From Cognataquiflexum rubidum (lineage in GTDB: Bacteria > Bacteroidota > Bacteroidia > Cytophagales > Cyclobacteriaceae): DNA of 64,000 nucleotides. The notes beneath the pieces were generated by a model that searched no databases, was not told where the DNA came from, and saw only the letters and a list, made by a program, of their open reading frames with translations. Location: assembly GCF_022538115.1 (NCBI RefSeq), contig NZ_JAKZAL010000017.1, forward strand, positions 1-64,000. Direction: 5' to 3'. Below are positions 34,631 through 43,462 of this stretch, piece by piece (within the stretch, counting starts at the first letter, position 1; the number at the start of each line of letters is the position of its first letter). Made by a program: the position numbers and the translations under genes.

Positions 34631-36733
34631 ATGAAAAAACATTATTTACTGACATTTATTTTTGTTGGGCTGATGGCTTTGCAGCTTCAGTCCCAAACAA
34701 TAGATGGGTTCTCAAAAAATTCAGGCTCGAAACAAATGGACTTTGAAAAACAATTCAAAGAAACCGTTGATTTCAGCAGATTCAGGATCCATTTGGAAGC
34801 CATTACTTCCGAACCTCACGTGGCAGGTACCGCCGCCAATGAAAAAGTAAAAGATTACATGGTGGAATCCATGAAAAAATCAGGATGGGAAGTAAACGTC
34901 TATCCCTACGATCTGTACCTTTCCAAAGGCCCCGGAGAATCCCTTATAGAAATCGTCACCCCCATCAGACAACCACTCAACCAACAGGAAAACATCCTGA
35001 CCGAAGATCCTTATTCTTCCAATCCCAATCTTTGGAAAGGTTGGAATGCATTTTCAGGTAGTGGCGATGTCACCGCCGAAGTCGTCTATGCCAACTACGG
35101 CACCAAAGCAGATTTTGAAAAATTAAAGGAATTGGGTATTGATGTCAAAGGCAAAATTGTCTTGGCAAGATATGGAGGTAATTTCCGTGGCTACAAAGCG
35201 AAATTTGCAGAACAATACGGTGCAGCCGGCTTGATTATTTTCACCGATCCTGCAGATGCAGGGTATATGAAAGGTCCCGTCTATCCTGAAGGTACTTATT
35301 ATGATGAAAGCTCTATCCAAAGAGGTTCTTTGCTCACCGTCGATTGGACAGGAGACGCCTTGACTCCTTTTGAACCTGCACTTCCCCTAGATGGGAAAAC
35401 CAAAATCAAAAGATTGGATCCTGCTGAGGTAGAAGGATTACTCACCATACCGGTTACTCCTATTGGTTATGGAGCTGCCAAAGAGATCATCGGTAAAATG
35501 AAAGGAAAAGCCGTTCCTGCAGGTTGGCAGGGAGGCTTGCCCTTTACCTACAGATTGGAAGGCGGCAAAGAGTTGACTGTAAGGCTCAAAGTGCAGCAGG
35601 AAAAAGGCATGGTCCGGGCAAATAACGTGGTCGGAACATTGAAAGGAGAATTATATCCTGACGAATGGATCATTCTTGGCTGTCACTATGATGCATGGGG
35701 ATTTGGCTCCACCGATCCAAATTCAGGAACTGCAATGTTGCTAAGCATGGCCGAGACCATGGGCAAAATGGCGAAAGACGGCAAAAGACCCGCACGTTCT
35801 ATTTTGATCGCACATTGGGATGCGGAAGAACACGCTGTCATCGGTTCTACGGAATGGGTTGAGCAGTTCCGCGATGAATTGGGTGCCAAAGCAGTAGCCT
35901 ATATCAACCTTGACGCTGCCGTATCTGGAAGGAACTTTGGGACAGCATCTTCCCCTACCCTTAAAAAAGTAATCATGGAGTCAGCCAAACAAGTGGCTTA
36001 TCCCGATTCTGCCAAAACGGTTTACGACGTTTGGGCAGCGGGAAAACCGGAACCAAGTATAGGAAACCTAGGTGGCGGTTCGGATCATATCGCATTTTAC
36101 ATGCACGTGGGCATTCCTTCCATAAGCGGAGGCGCCAGCGGTCCATCCCTGTACCACACCAATTATGACAACCTGCATTTCTACGAAAAATTTGCCGATC
36201 CCACTTTTAAAATGGGCGGAACTGTAGAGCAGGTAATCGGAATTATGGCTTTGAGATTGGCCAATGCCGAGATCATTCCTTACGAGGCATCGAGGTATTC
36301 CAAAGACCTGGCTACCCATTTTGAAAATTCAGAGAAAAGCGTCAAAGCCTATGACAAAAATTTCAATGGGTTTGAAAAATCAAAAGAGGCTGTCACAGCT
36401 TTGAAATCAAGTGCTGAAGCTTTGGATAGCAAAATCGCCTCCGTTTTGGCAGGCAGTCAACTTGATTCCAAAAAGATCAAGGCCATCAACAAAGACCTTA
36501 TCGCCTTGGAAAAAAGCTTTATAGATCCTAAAGGAATGTATTATGGAAACTGGTACAGGTCACTATATGCTTCCACAGATCCATTTAGCGGTTACGCTTC
36601 ATGGATGCTTCCGGGAATTCAATATGAGGCCGAAATGAAATCCTCTGCAAGATTGACAGAGTGGGATGACCGATACAGCAAAGCGATCCTTGACCTCAAA
36701 TCAAAAATGGATGTTCTACTTAAAACACTTTAA
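34631..36733 (+). CDS. M28 zinc peptidase, glutamate carboxypeptidase II-like
   Basis: The 700-residue secreted enzyme has a signal peptide (MKKHYLLTFIFVGLMALQLQS), a PA domain at about 130-300, an M28 catalytic domain at about 335-560 and a transferrin-receptor-like dimerisation domain at the end. The di-zinc site is complete: His352 (GCHYDAW), Asp362 (TDPNSG), Glu399/Glu400 (DAEEH), Asp428 (NLDAA) and His509 (YHTNYDN). It probably removes C-terminal residues, such as glutamate, from peptides or folates in the periplasm. The frame runs back to 34598 but the ATG at 34631 yields the signal peptide. Single gene with its own promoter and terminator. Confidence 0.93.
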   Translation: MKKHYLLTFIFVGLMALQLQSQTIDGFSKNSGSKQMDFEKQFKETVDFSRFRIHLEAITSEPHVAGTAANEKVKDYMVESMKKSGWEVNVYPYDLYLSKGPGESLIEIVTPIRQPLNQQENILTEDPYSSNPNLWKGWNAFSGSGDVTAEVVYANYGTKADFEKLKELGIDVKGKIVLARYGGNFRGYKAKFAEQYGAAGLIIFTDPADAGYMKGPVYPEGTYYDESSIQRGSLLTVDWTGDALTPFEPALPLDGKTKIKRLDPAEVEGLLTIPVTPIGYGAAKEIIGKMKGKAVPAGWQGGLPFTYRLEGGKELTVRLKVQQEKGMVRANNVVGTLKGELYPDEWIILGCHYDAWGFGSTDPNSGTAMLLSMAETMGKMAKDGKRPARSILIAHWDAEEHAVIGSTEWVEQFRDELGAKAVAYINLDAAVSGRNFGTASSPTLKKVIMESAKQVAYPDSAKTVYDVWAAGKPEPSIGNLGGGSDHIAFYMHVGIPSISGGASGPSLYHTNYDNLHFYEKFADPTFKMGGTVEQVIGIMALRLANAEIIPYEASRYSKDLATHFENSEKSVKAYDKNFNGFEKSKEAVTALKSSAEALDSKIASVLAGSQLDSKKIKAINKDLIALEKSFIDPKGMYYGNWYRSLYASTDPFSGYASWMLPGIQYEAEMKSSARLTEWDDRYSKAILDLKSKMDVLLKTL

Positions 36734-36738
36734 CCTAT

Positions 36739-36774
36739 CAAAAAAAAAAAAACCGGTCTAGACCGGTTTTTTTT
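36739..36774. terminator. Bidirectional palindromic terminator
   Basis: A perfect palindrome, AAACCGGTCTAGACCGGTTT, is flanked by a run of A on the left and a run of T on the right, so it can end both the peptidase gene and the convergent methyltransferase gene. Confidence 0.9.
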
Positions 36775-36867
36775 GTTCGTATTTTTTTTTCAAAAATGGT
36801 GTATCTATTTCAAATATGGTTTGATGCTTAAAATCACCTGCTGTGGACCATGGTCTATGGACTTTTG

Positions 36868-38040
36868 TCAATTCTCAACCTTCTCCCTCGTACCCCTATA
36901 CAATTCAAATTTCAATAACCGGCAATCTATTGTCCCGTTATAGAATTCGATTTTGCGGGCAGCTCGAAGTCCTACTTTTTTACCCAAGGAAACATTGCCT
37001 GTAAAAATAAATCCTGTATACCCCGGGCATTTTTGCTTCATAAAGTCACCCATTCTTTTGTAAGTAATAGCCAAATCCTCCTCTTCACCCAATCTTTCTC
37101 CATATTCGGGATTGAAAAACACCACTCCCGAATCAGATTCAGGCACTGTCGTTTCTTCAAAATCCCCGACTTCAAATGAAATTAAATCCTCCACTCCTGC
37201 CATGCTTGCGTTTTCTCTGCTAAATAAAATCGCCTGCTCACTGATATCGCTTGCGATGATTCGCAGACCAGGCCGTTCAATTATTTCTGCCTTGAGTTTT
37301 TCTTTTTCTTCCTGGTAAAAATCCTCGTCATAGCCTTTGATATGCATAAATGCATAATGGTCTCTCAAAAGCCCGGGAAATCGGTTGGTAGCCATCATCG
37401 CGGCTTCGATGGCCAAAGTCCCCGATCCGCACATGGGGTTGACAAAGGGACTTTGCCTATCCCAATCGGTGGCAATGATTGTCGCCGAAGCCAAGGCCTC
37501 CAACATGGGTGCCTTTCCTGGAATCTTTCGATATCCGTGTTTGGCCAAAGTATCTCCCGTGGTATTGATATAAAGATTGGCCTGTGTTTCCTTCCAGAAA
37601 AGTTGGAATACCGCTCCTTCTAACGCCGATCCTGAATCAGGCCTGATGCCCGATTTTTCTCTGAATCTGTCTACGATGGCATCCTTGATCCTGACATTGA
37701 CAAAAAGCGGATTGTCTACACTTTGATTGTCCACATGTGAGATCACAGAAAAATAAGAAGATTCGGAAATATAATCTTCCCAAGGCAATGCTTTGATCCT
37801 TCTATAAATATCATCCGCATGGTGGAGATAAAAAGACCTAATCTCAAACAAGACATGGCTGGCAGTCCGCAGATGAAGGTTCAAAAAAATACAATCTGAA
37901 AGAGAAGCCTCCAATTCAATGGAAGTCCTTTCGGTTTTTACAGGCCTATAACCCAATTCTATAAGTTCTTTTTCGAGGTAAGATGAAAACCTGTCCTTGC
38001 AGGTGACGACTACCTTTCCTTTCAATCCAAAATCTACCAT
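36868..38040 (-). CDS. THUMP-domain RNA methyltransferase (RlmL/YcbY N-half type)
   Basis: The 390-residue protein has an N-terminal THUMP RNA-binding domain (about 40-155) and a class I SAM-dependent methyltransferase domain (about 160-385) with NPMCGSGTLAIEAAM (201-215). Relatives methylate a 23S rRNA guanine at N2. The catalytic motif, normally NPPY, reads Asn310-Pro-Glu-Tyr here (FFNPEYGERLG); the DNA reads AAT CCC GAA TAT, so this is a two-base change from a Pro codon. The ATG at 38040 is chosen; a GTG two codons earlier would also serve. Whether activity is kept is unknown. Confidence 0.88.
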   Translation of the reverse strand: MVDFGLKGKVVVTCKDRFSSYLEKELIELGYRPVKTERTSIELEASLSDCIFLNLHLRTASHVLFEIRSFYLHHADDIYRRIKALPWEDYISESSYFSVISHVDNQSVDNPLFVNVRIKDAIVDRFREKSGIRPDSGSALEGAVFQLFWKETQANLYINTTGDTLAKHGYRKIPGKAPMLEALASATIIATDWDRQSPFVNPMCGSGTLAIEAAMMATNRFPGLLRDHYAFMHIKGYDEDFYQEEKEKLKAEIIERPGLRIIASDISEQAILFSRENASMAGVEDLISFEVGDFEETTVPESDSGVVFFNPEYGERLGEEEDLAITYKRMGDFMKQKCPGYTGFIFTGNVSLGKKVGLRAARKIEFYNGTIDCRLLKFELYRGTREKVEN

Positions 38041-38088
38041 AGCCACAAAGGTAAAAATATTATCCTTAAAGAACCGAAAAGCAAAAAA

Positions 38089-38922
38089 TCAGGGATTATC
38101 TTCAGGTACCTGTATGGTCTCGCTGAGTAATGGACTCGTCATAAAATAGCCCAAAACCATTCCCTCCCCTTTTCGCAACTTGATATTGGATTGTGGATTT
38201 TGTGGAGGTGGCGAAAAAAGCCCTCCGTCATTGAACAGCAGACTGACAAGCTGATTCAAATAATTAAAAGCGCCTTGGTTGAGTCGGAAGAGTTCCAGCC
38301 GGATTTTGTCATTTGCCTTGAAAGGAAAACCCGAAAGTTCAAATCCATTGTCCAAAATGGAAGTCCCAAAGGAATCATCAAACAACAAATAATCAAACCT
38401 GCTGTTCTTTAACGTGTCATTTTCAATGATTCTGATCCTATAGTTGTTGTCTTCGGTAAATGGGATTTTACCATAAACAGTCAGGTAATACCCTTCTTCC
38501 CTAAAAAGCCTCTCCTCTTTAAATTCTACCACGACACTATCCAATACCGGCGGTTCCAGAATGGTCCCCTGCGAAACAAATTCCTTTTCTCCCATTTTTA
38601 CATTTAACTCATATTGTTGCCCGATTTTGCCGGCGATGGCATTTTGGGCAAGGTATTTTTTGGTTGCGGGTGAATAAAAGAAATTTACCTTGGCACCTGT
38701 ACCCAAATTAGTGATGCTCACTATGGCATCATCGACCACTTCATTATCACCTACTTGGTAATAATCTTTTGAAAGCGTGACTTTCACTTGATTCATCGCA
38801 TTATTGTCAGTCCAAATGGCCTCAATGACCGGTATGGGTTCGAGTGTCCCCAAATCCAAAACCACTTCCTCCTGACAGGAAGCAAATAATATCAGGAATA
38901 AAATATAGGTCAGGTTTTTCAT
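38089..38922 (-). CDS. DUF4249 lipoprotein, TonB-receptor partner
   Basis: The 277-residue product starts with a lipoprotein signal (MKNLTYILFLILFASC) and a following DUF4249 beta-rich domain (VIEAIWTDNNAMNQVKVTLSKDY, YELNVKMGEKEF, late FPFKANDKIRLELFRL). DUF4249 proteins occur next to TonB receptors and probably act like SusD-type surface partners. Its start codon overlaps the stop of the receptor gene in TGATG, so translation is coupled. Substrate not determinable. Confidence 0.85.
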   Translation of the reverse strand: MKNLTYILFLILFASCQEEVVLDLGTLEPIPVIEAIWTDNNAMNQVKVTLSKDYYQVGDNEVVDDAIVSITNLGTGAKVNFFYSPATKKYLAQNAIAGKIGQQYELNVKMGEKEFVSQGTILEPPVLDSVVVEFKEERLFREEGYYLTVYGKIPFTEDNNYRIRIIENDTLKNSRFDYLLFDDSFGTSILDNGFELSGFPFKANDKIRLELFRLNQGAFNYLNQLVSLLFNDGGLFSPPPQNPQSNIKLRKGEGMVLGYFMTSPLLSETIQVPEDNP

Positions 38923-41312
38923 CAGAATTTGAAATTATAGGTCAAAGCAGGCAAAAACGTGAACAAATAAGTCATGACCACCCCAGGTCTTTGGGATACC
39001 ACTTCTCCCCCATCCTCAGGATCAAAAGTGATGTCATCATTATAAATGTCCGTAAACTGGAATGTAAATGGATTCTTTCTACCATAAAGGTTATATACAC
39101 TGAAGTTCCAGCTTCCCCTCCATTTTCTACCTTTATCCTGGTTTTTCCAGGTAATGGATGCATCTACCCTGTGGTAATCAGGAAACCGATCGGCATTTCT
39201 TTGGTCACCATATACAGGGACACGCTGTGTATCGACTACATAAGTCCCGACAGGAAAGGTAACTGCCTGACCGGAAGTATATACAAATGTAAGCCCTGCA
39301 CTCCACCTGTCCGAAAACTCGTGATTCAATACAAGATTCACATCATGCGGTCTGTCAAACCTCGGATTATACCAATTGTCACTGCTGATGCCTTCAATTT
39401 TTCTCCATGTTCTGGAATAGGTATAGCCCAACCATCCTGTTGTTTTTCCTACATTTTTTCGGATCAAAAACTCCGTTCCGTAAGCATATCCCACTCCGGA
39501 AAGCAATTCGGTTTCGACATTGTCGGTAAACAGCACGCTCGCACCCTGACGGAGGTCGATGACATTTCTAAAATCCTTGTAATAGGTTTCCACTGAAACT
39601 TCCCAAGTTCCTCCTGCAAAATTTTTAAACAATCCCACAGAAACCTGATCTCCTCTCAAAGGTTCGATGTAAGTTCCGGAAGGCACCCAACGGTCTATGG
39701 GAAGACCGGCTGAACTGTTTGTGGCCACTTGGACATATTGGTGGTTGCGGTTGAAGGCGGCCTTGAATGAAAGGTCCTCGGCTATCAGGTACCTGAGTGA
39801 AATCCTAGGTTCCAATCTTTGAAAAGCTTTCATTCTTTCCAATCTTCCAAAAGTCAATGTATCCGTCACCTCAGCTTCTGGACTTGGAATCCCATTTTCA
39901 TATTGATAAAGAACTCCTTTTCCTACTTCCTGATAGTGGCTCAACCTCAATCCAGCCTCTATGAGCAATTTATTCCCCAACTCGGTGGTACCCGAAACGT
40001 AGAGGTTGTTGAGCAATCCGTTTTTTTGGTTGGTATTGATGTCAGCCAGGTTGGACTCGGGGGCCAACTCCAGGTTGATCGGAGCAAAATGGTACAATTG
40101 TCCATGGTAACCGGCTTTGATCACCGAGTTACTTCCCAGCAGCCAAGTCCATCCAAGGTTAACGCCTGTTTCTGAAAGGGAATTGGTCCAATTAAATCCA
40201 TCCTGTGGATCGTCGAAAAGTACCTGATATTGGTACCTGCTATGGTAGGCACTCAAGTCAAAGAATTTGGTAGAACTGATATTTCTGTTCCAGTTGAGGG
40301 AGGAAATGAAATTGTTCCAACCTAACCCAAACTGTCCGGAGAGTCCCAAGAAGTCAGTACCGTAATAAGAAGAGAATGAAATTTTATCTTTTTCACCGAG
40401 CTTGAAGGTGAATTTTGCACTGAGGTCATAGAAATACAGCTGGTTATTTTTGATGTTTTCATTGTTGGAAAGCCTCAAAAACAAATCTGCATAGGTCCTC
40501 CTGCCTGAAACCACAAAAGAAGATTTATCTGAAAACAGGGGGCCATCGACTGTCAGCCTTGAACTGATGGTCCCAATACCACCTTCACCCCGGATTTTCT
40601 GAAAATTCCCTTCCTTCATCGAAACATCTATGACAGAAGATACCCTACCTCCCAATTCTGCGGGAATATTTCCTTTGTAAAACTCAATGTCTGACAAGGC
40701 ATCGGGATTGAATACCGAGAAAAACCCAAAAAAGTGGGAAGGATTGTAGACCGGTGCTCCATCCAGATTGATCAGGTTTTGGTCAGCGGAACCACCCCGC
40801 ACAAACAGTCCTGTCGTACCTTCTCCGGCAGTCTGCACTCCCGGCAAAAGCTGTAAACTTCTTAAAATGTCCACCTCTCCAAACAATGCCGGAATATTTT
40901 TGATGGTCTCGATCGGCACCACCGATTTTCCCATTTCAATTCCTTTGACATTTTGTTCAGGGTTGGTTTCCCTGATGATAATTTCCTCCAGGGAAAGCTC
41001 TTCAGGTTTGAGGTAAAACTTCAGCGGTTTATCAATATCCTTGACAGTGAGGACCCTGACAGACGCAGAAAAACCTATGAATGAAATAACCAATTTGGCA
41101 GGGAATGGCACTGTGGCCAATGTAAATTCCCCATTGATATCCGAAACGACACCTTTCTGTGGTTCAGATTCCCAATAAATGTTGGCTCCCGGTAGGGGTG
41201 TATTTCCTTCTATTTCAAAAACAGTCCCTGAGATATAGGAAGGCTGTTGGGAATAAAGTACGGTAGTTCCCAAAAATAAAAATGCAATGAGTGTAAAGGG
41301 CAAAAACTTCAT
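38922..41312 (-). CDS. TonB-dependent receptor with carboxypeptidase-like N-domain
   Basis: The 796-residue outer-membrane protein has a signal peptide (MKFLPFTLIAFLFLGTTVLYSQ), a CarboxypepD_reg-like domain (about 25-110), a plug domain (about 125-235; EVDILRSLQLLPGVQTAGEG, GLFVRGGSADQNLINLDGAPV) and a 22-strand beta-barrel. The frame extends 30 codons further, but the ATG at 41312 yields the signal peptide. It forms a coupled pair with the DUF4249 lipoprotein. Import substrate unknown. It is divergent from batB across a 109-nt region. Confidence 0.88.
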   Translation of the reverse strand: MKFLPFTLIAFLFLGTTVLYSQQPSYISGTVFEIEGNTPLPGANIYWESEPQKGVVSDINGEFTLATVPFPAKLVISFIGFSASVRVLTVKDIDKPLKFYLKPEELSLEEIIIRETNPEQNVKGIEMGKSVVPIETIKNIPALFGEVDILRSLQLLPGVQTAGEGTTGLFVRGGSADQNLINLDGAPVYNPSHFFGFFSVFNPDALSDIEFYKGNIPAELGGRVSSVIDVSMKEGNFQKIRGEGGIGTISSRLTVDGPLFSDKSSFVVSGRRTYADLFLRLSNNENIKNNQLYFYDLSAKFTFKLGEKDKISFSSYYGTDFLGLSGQFGLGWNNFISSLNWNRNISSTKFFDLSAYHSRYQYQVLFDDPQDGFNWTNSLSETGVNLGWTWLLGSNSVIKAGYHGQLYHFAPINLELAPESNLADINTNQKNGLLNNLYVSGTTELGNKLLIEAGLRLSHYQEVGKGVLYQYENGIPSPEAEVTDTLTFGRLERMKAFQRLEPRISLRYLIAEDLSFKAAFNRNHQYVQVATNSSAGLPIDRWVPSGTYIEPLRGDQVSVGLFKNFAGGTWEVSVETYYKDFRNVIDLRQGASVLFTDNVETELLSGVGYAYGTEFLIRKNVGKTTGWLGYTYSRTWRKIEGISSDNWYNPRFDRPHDVNLVLNHEFSDRWSAGLTFVYTSGQAVTFPVGTYVVDTQRVPVYGDQRNADRFPDYHRVDASITWKNQDKGRKWRGSWNFSVYNLYGRKNPFTFQFTDIYNDDITFDPEDGGEVVSQRPGVVMTYLFTFLPALTYNFKF

Positions 41313-41421
41313 GAAGAAAATTTGGTTTGCAAGGATAACGGATTTAGGCCTTTGGGTGTTGAAATTTATGTCATTAATTTCTTTTCCTTTTGTTTTCATC
41401 AATATTTTATAATTTCAGGGC

Positions 41422-42387
41422 ATGATTTGGGCATACCCTGACGCGAGATTGATTTATATATTGGCCATTGTTTTTGGCTTTCTGTATTTGGTATACCTAT
41501 ACCGTTTTTATATCATCAACAAAAAACTTGTGGTGCAAAAACACAGGTTGTTTCTAAAACTTTTGCTCCGTTTCTCTTATTTCCTTCTGTTTTTGATTGC
41601 CTTGGCAGGACCTTCCATCGGTACTTCGATGAAAGAAATCAAAGAAGAAGGCAAAGACATCTTCATTGCCATTGACCTTTCCCAATCCATGAATGCCACC
41701 GATATCGGGCCTAGCAGAATTCAGAGGATCAAATACGAACTCAAAAACCTTGTCAAAAATTTTACCGGAGACAGGATCGGCCTGATCATATTCAGTTCAG
41801 AGGCCTTTATTCAATGCCCTTTGACCTTTGACCAAAATGTCCTGCAGCTGCACCTTGATGGCTTGAATACCGCCTTGGTACCCAATCAGGGGACAGATAT
41901 CAGTGCCCCATTGAATATGGCGCTGAATAAATTTGACCTTGAAGAATCAGCCGAGGCCAATTCCAAATCCATCGTCCTGATTTCAGATGGGGAGGATTTT
42001 GGAGAAGATTTTCAGGACATCACTTCCCAATTGAGCGACAAAGGAATCAAGGTGTTTTCACTCGGAGTGGGAACAAGTCAGGGAAGCAATATCCCCAAAG
42101 GGAGCGGAAAAATCATCGATCCGGATACCAACTTGCCGGTAATCAGCAGACTCGAATCAGGCAATCTCAAGCTGATCGCCTCCCAGACTAATGGGTCTTA
42201 TTTTGAGTTGAGCGATGAATTGCAGGAAATCCCCGACCTCATTGCTGCCTTGGAAAGACAGGAAGCCACTGTCACCGGATCAAGAATGGTCGAGGCTTCT
42301 GCCAACAAGTACTTTTATTTTCTGTTAATTGCATTGGGTTTGGCATTGTTGGACTTGATGCTTCCATTCAAAACCATCAAATTGTAA
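41422..42387 (+). CDS. batB: BatB-like von Willebrand A membrane protein
   Basis: The 321-residue protein has two N-terminal membrane helices (about 9-29 and 50-63), a VWA domain with a complete MIDAS (Asp85-x-Ser87-x-Ser89, DLSQSMNATD) and a C-terminal helix (about 297-315). Bat proteins take part in stress tolerance in Bacteroidota, usually in a moxR-DUF58-batA-batB-batC-batD set. Here only batB and batC are adjacent; the remaining genes are not in the window. The gene is followed by batC after 15 nt. Confidence 0.88.
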   Translation: MIWAYPDARLIYILAIVFGFLYLVYLYRFYIINKKLVVQKHRLFLKLLLRFSYFLLFLIALAGPSIGTSMKEIKEEGKDIFIAIDLSQSMNATDIGPSRIQRIKYELKNLVKNFTGDRIGLIIFSSEAFIQCPLTFDQNVLQLHLDGLNTALVPNQGTDISAPLNMALNKFDLEESAEANSKSIVLISDGEDFGEDFQDITSQLSDKGIKVFSLGVGTSQGSNIPKGSGKIIDPDTNLPVISRLESGNLKLIASQTNGSYFELSDELQEIPDLIAALERQEATVTGSRMVEASANKYFYFLLIALGLALLDLMLPFKTIKL

Positions 42388-42402
42388 TAACGTGTAACCA
42401 CC

Positions 42403-43251
42403 ATGGTGACTTCAGTAAGGGTTTTCTTTCTAACGATTTTGATGATTACTTCCTCATGGAACGAGGTGGGTAAAAGAAATGCTGCCATCAAGGCTGCTAC
42501 CAAAAGTTATGAAGAAGCTGACTATGAAGCTTCCATCACCAACCACATGAGATTGGTCAGTGAGTTTAATCTAAGTTCGCCCAATGTCAGCTATAACCTT
42601 GCCCTGAGCCAACATTACGGCGGTCAATTAGAACAGGCCGGTCTCACTTATCAAAGTCTCTACCAATCTCCTGACAAAAACATTGCTTCATTTGCCTACA
42701 ACCAAAACGGAATCCTCCTCGGGGAGCAAAAAAAATATGAGGAAGCGCTTGAAGGATTCAAAATGGCTTTGATCAATAATCCCCTCAATGAATCCGCAAG
42801 ATACAATTATGAACTGCTGAGCAGGTGGATGAAACAAAATCCTGAAAAGCAGGAACAGGAAAAACAGGAACAGCAGGACAAGGAAGAACAGGAAAAGCAA
42901 GAGGAGCAGGAAAAGCAGGAACAGGAAAAAAAATCTGAGGAAAAAAAGGACGGCGAAGGGGAAGAAGAAACTGAAGAAGATGAAGCCACCGAATCCCAGA
43001 AAAAGGACGACAAAGAAGGCGAAAAATCCCAGGAAGAAAAAGATTCCGAAGAAGCCAGTGACATAGAAAGCGATCTAAGCGACAGAGAAAAAGCGCTGGA
43101 AAAAGTGAAGGAGAAACTCCAGGAAATGAACCTCTCTCCCGAACAAGCTGCCCAAATCCTCGAGGCCATGAATGCTGCCGAGCTCCGCTATATTCAACAG
43201 AACAAGAAAAAACCAACCAAAAAACCACAGAGGGGATTGCCGGAATGGTAG
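42403..43251 (+). CDS. batC: BatC-like TPR protein with acidic/basic low-complexity tail
   Basis: The 282-residue product has an N-terminal signal-anchor-like helix (VRVFFLTILMITSSW) and TPR repeats at about 28-140 (SYEEADYEASITNHMRLV, KYEEALEGFKMALINNPLNESA). Residues about 145-225 are a run of Lys, Glu and Gln (many KQEQEKQEEQ), then a final helix (DREKALEKVKEKLQEMN). The same layout occurs in BatC of the Bat locus. The repetitive charged segment looks prone to length variation. Confidence 0.82.
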   Translation: MVTSVRVFFLTILMITSSWNEVGKRNAAIKAATKSYEEADYEASITNHMRLVSEFNLSSPNVSYNLALSQHYGGQLEQAGLTYQSLYQSPDKNIASFAYNQNGILLGEQKKYEEALEGFKMALINNPLNESARYNYELLSRWMKQNPEKQEQEKQEQQDKEEQEKQEEQEKQEQEKKSEEKKDGEGEEETEEDEATESQKKDDKEGEKSQEEKDSEEASDIESDLSDREKALEKVKEKLQEMNLSPEQAAQILEAMNAAELRYIQQNKKKPTKKPQRGLPEW

Positions 43252-43446
43252 TTGGAGGTTGGGAAGGTGGGAAGTTTGGAAGTGGGAAGTTTTGGTAAAG
43301 TTGTAAAAGGTAAGAGGTGAAAGGTAAGAGGTAGATCTTCTATCCGATTCTTGGTTCCTGGTTCTTGACTCTGGTCCCTAAGCGAAGTTGAAGGTCTTTA
43401 ATCTTTTGTCTCACGTCTCCAGTCTCACATCTCACATCTCATATCT
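43251..43446. repeat. A/G-rich low-complexity tract followed by CT-type repeat
   Basis: GGTTGGGAAGGTGGGAAGTTTGGAAGTGGGAAG, split over the first 50 bases, is the complement style of the 34459-34541 tract; the right part holds copies of GTCTCACATCTCACATCTC type. No gene. It sits between batC and the thiolase gene and is probably a slippage-prone intergenic repeat. Confidence 0.6.
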
Positions 43447-43462
43447 AAAAATATAAACCCAA

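Noticed and set aside
34449-34634. Frame in the C/T-rich repeat tract
   Set aside because: It is Pro/Thr/Leu/Ser-rich only because of the repeat; no start signal or family.
42785-43228. Minus-strand frames over the KE-rich part of batC
   Set aside because: They are reverse-strand shadows of the low-complexity Lys/Glu/Gln codons.
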